Shown: positions 1 to 11,964 of the stretch, in pieces
Numbering within the stretch: the first letter of the stretch is position 1
How the letters are laid out: each line of letters opens with the position of its first letter
NCBI RefSeq assembly: GCF_000002995.4
Contig: NW_025062475.1
Span: 8,498,187-8,562,186, forward strand
DNA from: Brugia malayi
Taxonomy: Eukaryota > Nematoda > Chromadorea > Rhabditida > Onchocercidae
Length of the DNA: 64,000 nt
Reading direction: 5' to 3'
Translations under genes and position numbers: made by a program
Notes under the pieces: generated by a model
Told to the model about the DNA's origin: nothing
The model's input: only the letters and a program-made list of their open reading frames with translations
The model's database searches: none

Positions 1-3000
1 AAAGGATATCTATTTTCTCACCTATGCTGCTCTCTGATATTTAAAGAGTACACATATTCCCGTCTCTTATCAAATTTCTATTTTCTTATATCTATGTTAA
101 AATCTCCATTTTGGTTTTTATGACTAACCAGTTCTACTTGAAACACAAAAACGAAATTCCGTTTCGCTAGATTGTTTGGCACAGCTATAACGTAAAGACA
201 TTTTGAGCCTATTGCTTGACGCAATATCTCCAAACACATAAGGAGCTGAAATTTAATTTTAGATTGAGAAAGTTCCTTTTTGAAATTTTGTATGGAAGTA
301 TAGATTCCAAAGCTACAAAATCATATACATCGGAACAAAGAAATTAAAATTACTATATAAAATTAATTCAACTTGTAAGAAGACAGTACTTCAGGTTAAA
401 CCAAAACTGTCGCTGATTTCAACATAATCATTTTTTAATTTCGTGTCTCATTCATCGAAGCACTGCCTCCATATGCATTGCCTCCAACTGCTATATTTCT
501 GTCATCTTCTAATTATAATCAAATAACTTAATCCAATCAAGCAGCTATGCTGATATTTTCAGAATATCTTGCAAGATGAAAGGATCTGATAGAATTTTGC
601 TGATTTTTCTACAACTGTGCAACTTTCTGCATCAAATTTGAGTATAATGAAAGTTTTCCCTTTCGTTGCAATGAATTTTCAGAATAATTTTTCAAGTTGC
701 AGTTGAAAGATTTCATTTTAGTTTATCTGTTGATATTCAACCAATTAATTTTTGTAATATTTGCTTAACCGATGTGATCTTTGCAATTAAGTAACAAATT
801 TATTCCATCAATCTATCAAATGTAATTATTTCTAAGAATTTCACTAACAACTTTTTTAAAAGAAAAATTTCTATCATATTTTATCTTTTCAAACAAATTC
901 ATGAAGTAAATTACATAAAAATAGTTCTGTAAGCTTTTGAAAACATTCGCTGTTAATATAACAGACTTGGTTCATACTTGAAAATTAATTTCAATTTATA
1001 TTATTATTATCATTATTATTCAGTCTCTTCTATCATCGATCTAATCGATATACTAATCTTCTTGCACGACTGTTACTCGATGATGATACCTTCCTGTTTT
1101 TGGGATCTGAGCCTTCATATCAGATCTTAAAGATTATTATAGAACATTTTCCTCCTTATCAAAAATTTTCAAATCTTATGTGATTCGTTCCCAACCTGAA
1201 ATACCTTTTGCATTTCAGATGTTAGTATTACATTTCTCACAAGAAGCTTGGTTGAAATAATAATAACGGAAGTATTTTACCCTGTCCAATTTTTATTGCA
1301 TTTTACTAACTACAGGCAAGGCTGTTTTTGCCCATTCAATTTAAGCGCTGAATGCTGCTAATTCCAATATTGCTAATATATTTAGTCCCATAGCCCAATT
1401 CAAGGACAAAATATATCAAACTGGTCCTTTTCATAACACTCATGTCAATTAAATGAGCTTCATCTCGGGAAACTAGCGTTGTCACGTTGTCGCTCTCACA
1501 TTACGCTCTAAAGATGCAAAAGGTCAAAAAATACTAAAACGTTATTTCTTTTCTCTTCATCTATATATGTTGGTTATTAAATTACGCAACTTCATCGATC
1601 TAATTCATAAGTAAATTTTCTCGTTTCCTTCTTGTTTAATTCATCTCTTCATTTTATCTGTATTGAAAGGAAAACCTGCTTAATAAAATTAAATGAAGTT
1701 TGTAGAGTTTCTCTCACATCGTAAAATAAACAATTATTTGTTTAGGGGTTTACGACGAATGGAAACAAGATTTTTCAGCGCAATTAGATATAGATTGCTG
1801 ACTGATAAATATTACGTTTAGAATAATCGAAAGGATCCAATCTTTCTAAGTAAACTACTAAAATATTCAAAGAATGTGGATGCAAGAAATGTGAGCTCGG
1901 AATGTCCTCTGTGTTTGTGTTGAATTGCGCACCTTCTTCTCTTAACTACTCTCGAATTTCCATGTAGCTTTCAAAACTGACTACTATTCAAAAAACTTCG
2001 CTAGAGAGAATAATTATGAGATTTGATTAAACTCAACAAATCGATATTCACATAGCCATAGTGAATGAAGTCGTTCTGATGAGTGTATTGTGCGCTGGTG
2101 ATTAAATCAGTTTTTAAATAAGAAGCCTTTTTACTTGCAGGTAGGAGCTTACTAGCATTTCTATCGGGCAGGCAGTTCTTACATTATCTCATCTCTGGGT
2201 ATTTTCTTTCTCTATTTTCATTTCTATCTTGACGAGGCATAAATTTTTGAGGAGTTCTGTTCATTGCAATTTTATTTCTTATCATTATTCTATTTTTGTC
2301 AGTGAAATTTCATCTTTACTGGAAACACGCTTACAGTTTACCTAATGATACTTTTATTGTATTTTCTTCTCGAAATCTCTGCAAATTTTTTCATGGTTAT
2401 TATGTTATTATATTACTGTGTTTTTTGTTTCGATTGAGCTTTGAAAGATTTGACTGTTATCTATAAGAATATCTATGGGATCAAATACAATTTCAGGCAA
2501 ACATATTTTTGAACGCTATGCGATTGAAAATTTGTCATTGATTAAAAATTTGTTCTGAAATATTTCGCAGTCTTTTTAAATGCGCGACTATATGAATAAT
2601 TACTTCATCCTCAATTTTAGCATAGTCTCTTTTATTACTTCTCGTCATTTGTAGTTAATTTCATCTCACAACTAAATTTCTTAATTATTTGCTAAAATGA
2701 AATTAAAAATCTTTAAAAGTTCCATAAAAATTATTGATGACCTGACAGTTTTATCTTAGAAAGTTATTTAAAGATGAAAGATTATAACTGGGTTGTAATC
2801 TAAATCTAAATGTAATCTAAGTTTCAGGCATAACATTCTAGTTAATTGATTGAATTTATTCGCCACCAAAGAGCACAAAGTACTTTTTTATTAAAAAACT
2901 AAGTTCTCTATAATTATTGTTTAGGTTCTTACAAAAATTTCTTTAAAAAAAATGCACAAAAATAATGTGGGCCTGCTGGTTGAATTTTTGTTGATTATGT

Positions 3001-3517
3001 CGTTAGTAAGTCTCGGGAAATCCGAATGATTTGAAACTTGTTTTTTGTTCGAATAATCTGGTTAGCCACGAATTAAATTATTAGTTGCTAATGAAACGTT
3101 AAGATGGTTTATATCTTCTTAGAGCGCAATAAATCTTCCCTCTTCACACATAGCACTTATACAAGTTTTCTAGATAAATGGAAAAATCTCAACTGGTTTC
3201 AGATGACAATATTTATTACAGGAAACGGACTTTCATTACGATTACTATCAGCAGAACAGGCATTGTTTATATAATTATCATTTACTTTTCGTTTTATTAA
3301 ATTAAGATGTCTCTATGATTTCCTATGTTTTTCGTTCAAATTGTGCGTATACATACATATTAAAGCCATCATAAATGATGTTCCACTTCATCATTCCTTT
3401 ACTGGTATGTGTTGGTTAAGGAGTAAAGTGTCTCCAAAATAGTGAAATGACATTTCGTACTTCTGACGTAACGTGTCCATTGCAGATTCTTCCAGCATTT
3501 TCTGTAATTAATATTAC
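1..3517. other. AT-rich DNA with no recognised gene
   Basis: No convincing exon, RNA gene or long repeat was found on either strand. Open frames are short, AT-driven and lack splice-supported extensions. The right end (about 3360-3517) is the presumed promoter and 5' leader of the Ly6-like gene. A splice-acceptor-like tgcag ends at 3485, 32 bases before its ATG, and could be the spliced-leader site; this is inference. Confidence 0.5.
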
Positions 3518-4216
3518 ATGCTTCTCAAAATCTTGCTTATCGCATCAGTTGTTGTGATGGCTAATTCACTGCAATGTATATATGGCGGTCATGGTGCTGT
3601 AAATGAAAGAAGTGGTACCATAAGAGATATTAACGTTACCTGTCGGTCACAAACCAAATTCTGTTTGAAATTGGAGTCTGATACAATTCTAAGTGGAGGT
3701 AACTTGTAAAGTTTCACAGTTCTTATTGCTACAAACCAGACTGATCAATAATCGCTGTCACTAATCACTTCACCAGTGCTTTTTTAATTTTACTCTCTTT
3801 TTAATTTAAAATCACCCGAGCACTAGTGAACATTAAATGCTGCCGCATTACAGAACATGTGATAGGATTTGCTCGTGGTTGTGATCAGGAAATGCCGGGT
3901 CTATCGAAGCATAAATTTTGCAAAGTGAGATTTTTTTGATATTTTGATATTGTTTAACTTGTCTAGACACTCCAATAAAATGTCAGCAAGATTCATGCAG
4001 TGTTGATACAGTTAGTGAGAATGAAGAGTACTATAACATCGGTGGTTACCTGTTTTTTTTCAGGTTGAGGGTTGCATGAATACACACGATAGCACAGGTA
4101 CTGCAGAAGTGTGTTGCTGTACCAGTGATTACTGCAACGATGGAACTCGCAGCACTTCCTTGTTTGCAGCCTATTTCAGCATTCTTTTCTTCCTTTCTTT
4201 TTTTCTTAACTATTAA
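3518..4216 (+). CDS. Ly6/three-finger domain secreted or GPI-anchored protein
   Basis: Three exons (3518-3698, 3821-3924, 4064-4216) join in phase to give about 145 residues. Residues 1-17 form a hydrophobic signal peptide (MLLKILLIASVVVMANS), with the mature chain starting near the first cysteine, C20. More than ten cysteines follow, ending in the Ly6 hallmark CCCTSDYCND in exon 3. A hydrophobic tail (LFAAYFSILFFLSFFLNY) runs to the stop, as expected for a GPI-attachment signal or a short membrane anchor. Ly6/uPAR-fold proteins are small disulfide-rich surface or secreted modulators of receptors and membranes; in nematodes they form divergent families, so the partner of this one cannot be named. 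It stands alone, with about 3 kb of gene-free DNA on both sides. A possible AATAAA lies near 4354. Fold assignment is confident; function is unknown. Confidence 0.85.
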
Positions 4217-7089
4217 ATTATTTTTCCGATATATACTTCATATGCCTTAAATCTTTTGAGACGAGCGCTGTAGAAGTCTTTCAAAAGCCTTAATGCTTTA
4301 ACCCTAAATAAGTATTTCAGTTTTCACGTGATCGTTTTGTTTATTGCTGCACCCAATAAATTCTTTTAATACGGGAACACTATTAGTAAGGAAACAACCA
4401 TTAAAATGTAAAATTATGACAGATGAATGGATATCATATCTCGCTGTCCTAATGCAAAATTTTTATATGAATCTTACTTTTTTCTTCCTTACGTCAGGTA
4501 TTTTTAATTTTTCTCCGTTCATCGCATTTCAGACCCAGTTGTATTTAAAGTTATGATGGTTTCTTGTCTGCTTCAGATGCGGTTAGTAAATTTCATTTTA
4601 GATTCGTATTTCAGATTTGGGTTTAAACTTTTTTGTAAAACAGAAGTTTCCTGAAGGTAACTTACGACATTCCCAGGTTTCCTATGGCATTTCCTTCTTT
4701 CAAATTCCTACTTTCTAATTTTTATCAGTTTGCCTACTCCTTTCTTATGAAAATATTGCCTAACGATGAATCATTTTGAGAGAAAAAGTATTTGCAATAC
4801 TATTTCTGTAAATTAATGCGAAAGTTCAGTGTTGACCGATCCATCGACACAAATTACTGAGGCTTTTGTTTTAACTAATGAAATAAAAAATAAGGTTGGA
4901 CTCTTGATCCTTTGTCGAAAACTCTTAGTTTTCGACAGAGTTTTGATGATAAAAGCAATAATAGCTTTGCATAACATATGCATAATACAATAATGTTTTG
5001 AAGTATACAAAGGGTCCCGGGATGATATTAAATGAAAAGTAATTTTATTATTTATAGAAATAATTGTTTAATAATCAACGAACTAAAACATTAAATTCAG
5101 ATTTTAACTTGAACACTTGTAAATCCTAATTTACGCCATAACTTAGAACTTGAGGACAGCTTGGAAAAGTAGCAGGAGAATTTTTAGTAAAGGATTGAAA
5201 AGTAGGAGAAAAAACGCTATGTTAAATTTTTTTTCCTCTTTATTTGTTTCTTTGTTGTATGTCGGCATCGATCACCCATACTTCACTGAAATTTATTTGT
5301 TTAAAAGTTTAAAGTTAACAGAAACCTAACGATATTACTTGAAAATTAGATTAAAAAACTGCTCTTTAATGCAATTTGAAACTTTTGTTTGATCGTAAAT
5401 TAACACTACCTAGACGCTATTATCTCACGAATGATAAATTAACCGAATTGAATTTCGGAGAAACTTTATAGAACAATGTGAAAAATATTCTCGTAAAACT
5501 TGAAATAGTGGAAGATAATGGAAAATGAAAGGTTGTTATGTTTTTATGGGAATCAGAAAGTTCTAAAGAAAAAGCAAGTATGAGACTTATCGGTATTTGT
5601 TGCTTATTCACTGCTTTTTTTTACCTTTTTTTACTACCTTATTTTTGTTATTCCAAGTAGATGAAATATAAGCAAACTGAAAAACTCAAATAATGATTTG
5701 GAAAAGAGGAGAATCGGAAACTCCACCCATTTTCACATTCCTCTGAACTGTTCAATTTATTCAGAAATGCGTGTTATAAATCGAAGGTAAAAATAATGCT
5801 AATGTTCATTGGTCACCGAATTAATACATTCAGAAAAGAGAGGCCATTTCATCCTGTACTCGTTATGCATCTGCTTCTGACCTACCTGTAGCACTTACCT
5901 TCGTCAGAATCACCTGACGATATGGAATCCGAAGCAATGTGCAGTATATGTTTAATAATTTCGGTATCTTGATTACGGCTTTTTGAAAAAATATCACGTT
6001 GATTAATTCATAGGCAAAAATAAAAGTGTCGAACGTGCTGCACCTTAAATATATATATTTGTGTTTATGAACATCACTTTTTAAGAGGAAAAATAAATGG
6101 AAAATATATCACTATTAGTAAATTTCTGACTGAAATCAATAAGGCACCATGCTTGAAACTTGAAATACCGTATCCACATTTGGTAGAGAGTGTAACGAAT
6201 AGTTACTAACAACAAATTTTTATAAGAAACATGAAGACTTGCAAATCATAAAGCCTAACTATAAGGTATGGTCACGATATGATCGCATAAGCTGCTCGAT
6301 AAAACATGAAATCTAAGTTCCTTTGCAAGACAAATAGATAACACATATTATTCGATAGATGGAAAGTAAATATTACGAGTTACTTTCAGGATGAATAAAA
6401 GCCAAAGATTTAAAGACTGGTAACTATTTCGTTTAAAGGGAACATTGAAATCAACACCCTACTGAGATTGAAAATATGGTTGGTACCACACATAAATTCT
6501 TACGAATTGAGAAACCGAAAATCTGGTAAAGTTGCAATGAACATCATGTATAGCAGTATCCATACTAACACTTACCATATTATATCAGATCCTCCTCCAC
6601 TTTTATTAACAAAAAGATAACTCCAAATTTTCAATTTGTCTTGTTTCTTTTTTAATCTATATGTAGCCTAAAAATCTAAGCAAATGATAACAATAATGGA
6701 TGCTATTAAGTGTAAATCGTACATAATAAATTATTTACATCAGTTCAACCATATAACAAAGAAAAGTAAAGCGACAAATATTCAAACCAGGCAGTATTCA
6801 TGATTATATCATAGTAAAGGCATAGTTTTCATGATAATAATAATTTGCTAGAGTTACTCTTAGAAATAAATTAATGTTAACACTTCTAGGGAATGAAAAT
6901 TATGACCAGTGAACAGAAATCCTTGAATAATGCAATATAAAAGTATCAAGAAAAAGAGTAATCCGAAACTGTTTCCCAACTTTTCTACTTTATCTTCCTA
7001 TTGTATCATATGTAATTCTTCTGGCGTGTTATACCAATTGATAAGCTTAGGCCTGCAGGTGAAGTGAGTGGGATGCATCTTTGGATGCT
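4217..7089. other. Intergenic DNA, no intact gene
   Basis: AT-rich sequence between the Ly6-like gene and the 3' end of the transporter. It holds a perfect short inverted repeat (4913-4937) and one orphan exon-like frame on the minus strand (about 5900-6015) that ends in a strong donor. Neither supports a complete gene. Confidence 0.5.
4913..4937. repeat. Perfect inverted repeat, 11-bp arms
   Basis: tgtcgaaaact and its exact reverse complement agttttcgaca are separated by the 3-base loop ctt. It lies in non-coding DNA, and no flanking terminal repeats or transposase were seen. Confidence 0.8.
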
Positions 7090-10000
7090 TCAATCTGCAC
7101 CATCAAATGATCGGATTATTTCATTCGGTGGTCGATCGTCATTAACAGTAAGTGACAGGGGTCCGCGACTATCGGTTGTTTGTACTGATATATTGTTGTC
7201 TAGATCGTTGGGGCGATAAGTTATGTAGCCAAGGAGAGTACCCAAGATGGAAACTAATTTACACACTATTGCTGAAAACAGTTCTCTGTTACATGTTAAT
7301 TAAGTCACTTACCTGAACTGCTACCTATCAAGTGAAAGCCAGGGAGAAGTAAAACTGCCCTTACTTCTCTTTGAGATGTAAAATAATTCACTCTAAAATC
7401 CTATCCTTCCTTTCACAACTATACGCTAAGAAATTTTCCAGAAAAAACATACCAACAGCCATGATAGTCCAAGATAATCGATAAGGGTCATAGACTAAAC
7501 AGGATTGCCGCTTCCCGCATTCCTCTTTCCATTTCAGACAGGCTGTATCGATCATCATACCGAAGAGCACTCCTCCGGGAATAAATCCTGGAAAGGCAAT
7601 GCCACAGAATTAAATTAATCTTTAACTAGCTGAGCCATTAAAGGACGAATACAAATTGGAATTTGCTCCAAAAGACAGAGTTCAGTTTTACTGTAATTCG
7701 AAACAAAAAAAGAAATGATCGTAGTATAAAAGAACATGCCAAGAAGTCGAAGAAATGTCCAGTGGACACCAATACCTAAGGTGCGTTGTTCAAATGGTAC
7801 CACTCGAAGCATTATCTGCAATGACCAAAAACTGTTCATAGAGAGAAAGAAAATATTATCCCACTTTATCGTTTGTGGTACTACTACTACTCTGCTCGTA
7901 AATATCTCAAACTATCAATAGCAATTTCTGCAGATTGTACTCGTTTGGAATCTTTTTCACCTGAATACAATTAAGGAATAGTATTGAATCTTGCATTTAA
8001 ACTTTCCAATAAATATTCATAGTTTTTAAACATTAAGATAAACTTGGTTGCATTAAATAATGAAAATCGTTTCAATGCAACATCTTATTGCTCTTCCTCT
8101 CAAAAAATTCTTCTTTGTGAATGAATTTCAAGAATTCTTCAACTTTAAGCATTTAGTTTCGGTAATATTCTAATCCTCTTCATTATGCCAAAGTAAATAT
8201 GTTAATTTCAAAGTCAGTCGATATCAATGATAGAAAAGATGCCTGTTGGGATGGGATTCCGGTAGCAAAACTGGCAACTACTGAAAAGAATAACAAGATA
8301 AGAAATAGCCACTGAGCATATCCGCATTCCTTTTCACAAAAACCTTCGTGCAAATGGTTGTCTTTATATTGCACCTCCAAAGCATACGATACCAATTCAT
8401 CGAAACAAACACAATTGTCCCAATATATGCCCTTGAGTTTATAAAAATTAAAATGAATATGAATGATTGTACACAGTATACTGCATATACCGCAGTGTAC
8501 AACAGAATACTCACCGATGAATTTCGTGTCCAATCGGTACAACCAGCGTAACAAGCAGAATAAAAGGTATATCCAGTACCCTTATGACAAACTGGATCCC
8601 ATTTACTCGAACAATAACAATTAGCATTGCAGGTAGCATGCAGACTAGCAGTGATACCTTTTATCCTTCTGCAACACAGCTTTCAAGGTTGACTTCACGA
8701 GAACTATTCACAAGACATACTATTTTTTGAACAGTCTAACAGATAAATGAAATTTCTCACTTACTGATTATTGTAACTTAAATTGATCCCGATAAAGTCA
8801 CGTGCTGGACACTGTATTAGAAAACACGGCGTCAATATCAAAGCTATCAGATGACATACGAATATTAGTTTCAGCATTCCACTGACCTTAAATTGAGTTC
8901 GTATCATGGTGAACTGGACACAAAGTAATCTCAGTAATATTGGAGGATATAGTTATGATTCATCATTTAGCTGAACTAACCTGTAAATTAAAATGACGTA
9001 TTAAAGCTCCACCTAACATAACACCAGCTGCTGCAGCAAATATTACTATTGCTGAAAAAATTTATAAAAAACAGATATGCTATTTCAAAATTCTTTTTCA
9101 AAATGTCTTTATATCCGCGAAGAAGATTCGAGTTGAATCAATAAATAATTTATAGGTTCAACAAGCGAATTAAGTTTTAAACCAATAATATGATATGCAG
9201 TTGAACGTGTATGTAATGCATTAACTAAGCCACACCAAATAGTGCAGTTAGGGCAAAAATTGTAATTAGTTGAAATTAAAGTTTTGCAAAGTTAAGTTTC
9301 AAAATATTGATTTGATATCATTAACTGACAAGAAAGATAGGAAGCTTTGGTTGGAGTTGTGCTGAGCACAGCCTCCAGAATTTTTGGCATAAATGCAGCA
9401 AATCCATTAATAACAATCGATTCGAAAATACCCAGAACGATAGTGGTAACAAATGTCGGATTTCGTAAAATATTCTGCAGAATGATCCAATGAAGTATGA
9501 AGAGAATTAAAAATGAAATTAACCATTGGAAATTCTGGTATTTCTAATAACAAACATTACAACTTCTATATGGCATATCCACTTACTGTACAAATAATCA
9601 CTATCATCTTATATCTAAAATACTATTTCTAGCAAACTGTTTAATTAAGCCTAAATACTAATTTCATTGGAACTTACCCAAACAGCTCGTGGTAGGTACC
9701 TAAGGTTCCCTTTTGCGATGATATCTTTGTCGTTTATTTGTGAAATAGCATGCACCTACAAAAATAAAAGAAAATCTTTAAATCATGCAGTTATGGGTAG
9801 AATATCAGAACTCAGTACATCTGTTTTTTAGGGACTAAACTTCCAAGATGTTGAAAACCTGATTGACGTCTTTCAGACGGTGTTTCTTTGCCTCTGGCAG
9901 TTCTCGAGCAAACATTAAAATCGGAAAAGCTGTAATGAAGGCAAGAATTGCTGAGCCCAGAAAACCGAGCCACCACGCGCCAACCCATCGCGGGTCCGAC

Positions 10001-11964
10001 GAATCTTTTATCTTCAACCTGGATTTAGAAAACAAGTAAATCCAAAATGAAACTGGTAATTAAGTATTAAGAATTGGTAAAAACACGACAGACTAGTTAT
10101 GAGATTAAATAGATCAGCACCCATCTATTCAGTACTCCTAAAAAGGTCAGTGCCATGTCACAAAAAGCTAGTTATTCTCAGATCATTTCATCCACATTAT
10201 TGAAATATAAGAATTGGAAAAAAAAAGAAAGAAAATGTTCTTTATTCCTAGAATTTGCGGGAAGGACAAAAATACACCAGAGATACCAAAGTACTTGACG
10301 ACACTAAAGTATCTAATATACCATTATAATTTCATCACGTTTTGGAAAAAAGAAAAAAAAAAAAAGTTTTTTGCAAAATAACCTACTTTGAGACATCGAC
10401 ACGATCAAAATCCGTATAAATTGTTAGCATAAAGCCACCAACGAAAAGTCCAATAACTGGTCCAATAGATGTCACTACTGAATGGACTGCTAAAATATAA
10501 ATATTAATCTAAAATTTTTAATGGTTTCAAGTTGAATTTGAACTAGTCTGAAGATTATACCACTGCTTCTTACCTAAGTAAACAGGTGATGCCTTTTGTG
10601 AAACATTCTCATCCAAATATGCAGTGCCAATAGAAAAAAGTGGTGTTGCTCCGATACCGTGTAGTGTTTGCCCAAGTAAGAACATCAGAAAATATGGATT
10701 TAAGTATGAGGCAGAATCGGAAAGATGCTTCGAGCAATTCGGTACGAGGCTGTCTCTGTAGCATTCCAGAATTACAAAAAGAAACTCAATAAAAACTTAA
10801 TGTAAGATAAGGTCCATACTAGATTAAGTAAGCTTACTAGACTAACATTTGCCAGAAGATTCCGTAGAATACAGCAGTTAATAATCAGACCATCCGTTTG
10901 TTATTTTATTATTAATGTTAACATATGAAGTACAGTCCAACTCAAAGAGAGTTGCATATAGAATTACGGATTTTATGACAGACATGTTTCACAGTAAACT
11001 GTGTGCTACTTTCAAACCTTACTGCATTTAAACCTAAATGTAGATTATAAAAAAGGGTACGTACTGTAAATTAAAACCTGTAAGTGCATTGGCCATGCTC
11101 ACTTTCGTTAAGCTGCATCTCATGATACTGATAGGGTGATACCATGTAATGTGGAAGTACACAAATAAATGAACCGAGTGCCATCAGAAATGAACCTATA
11201 CCTATCCAGCGACCTTTGTGACCTGTCGTGATATAAAAATGTACCTATCATTTTGATTTTCTGAGTTCAAAAGATTCCTTAAAGTGAGCTCCAATGATCG
11301 TGTCCTAATCAGTGAGAGTTAATTGCATTTATTATTTGCGTTGTACTTCATTTTAAGCAAATAAATACTATTAATTTGTTGTCACAAAAAAACATACCCG
11401 TGTTACCCCACTGACACACTGGAAATACCGTAATAAGAATTGCAAAATCGTACCAACTTGATATGATTCCAGTTTGCGTACTATAAATAAAATAGAAATT
11501 GAAAATAAAAGTGTATTTCATGAATCATGCAGATATGGTCAGTTGAATATGGTGTAATTAACTACAGTACCCAACATACCTCGTCATATGAAACCGCTTT
11601 TCAAGGGTTGATAAACCCACTGGAAATATACTGTTCACGACGAAACTTTGCACAAATGCGCAGATGCCAAGCACAGCTAACAACCACTTAGCATTGTGAA
11701 ACTTTTGCAGCCATTTTGGTGTACACCTGCAACATAAGAATTTAGCAATCTCTGCTCACAAGACAGGTGAGAAGATTAAATTGACTAGTAGCACTGGTAA
11801 ACAGAAAACAGAGTTTCTGGAAAACGCGCTCACTTGCCATAGCCACATAAGAATTGTTCGTCATCACTATCATTGTTAACATCATCGCTTTCATTGAGTT
11901 TCGGAGACGAATGCGTTAATTGGTTGTCCTGTACTTGGAACGATAGGGATGCGTGATTCTCCAT
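7090..11964 (-). CDS. Organic anion transporting polypeptide (SLCO/OATP family)
   Basis: Sixteen exons keep phase throughout: 11964-11834, 11726-11580, 11480-11398, 11222-11078, 10755-10574, 10489-10387, 10018-9841, 9755-9678, 9474-9330, 9051-8981, 8886-8802, 8657-8515, 8431-8243, 7815-7740, 7587-7453, 7271-7090; product about 690 residues, normal for the family. OATPs are 12-helix plasma-membrane carriers of amphipathic organic anions. Diagnostic features are the superfamily signature DPRWVGAWWLG (about residues 272-282), a Kazal-like cysteine-rich extracellular domain with WDPVCHKGTGYTFYSACYAGC-type spacing in exon 12, LGQTLHGIGATPLFSIG in exon 5, and LRVVPFEQRTLGIG plus IPGGVLFG before the last helices. 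Start: the ATG at 11964 opens an acidic cytoplasmic N-terminus; the same frame has a stop upstream near 12055. Introns 13 and 14 fit only with GC donors (see findings). The exon 7 donor could be gtttag (9840) or the in-phase gttttc upstream. Substrate unknown. Confidence 0.95.
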
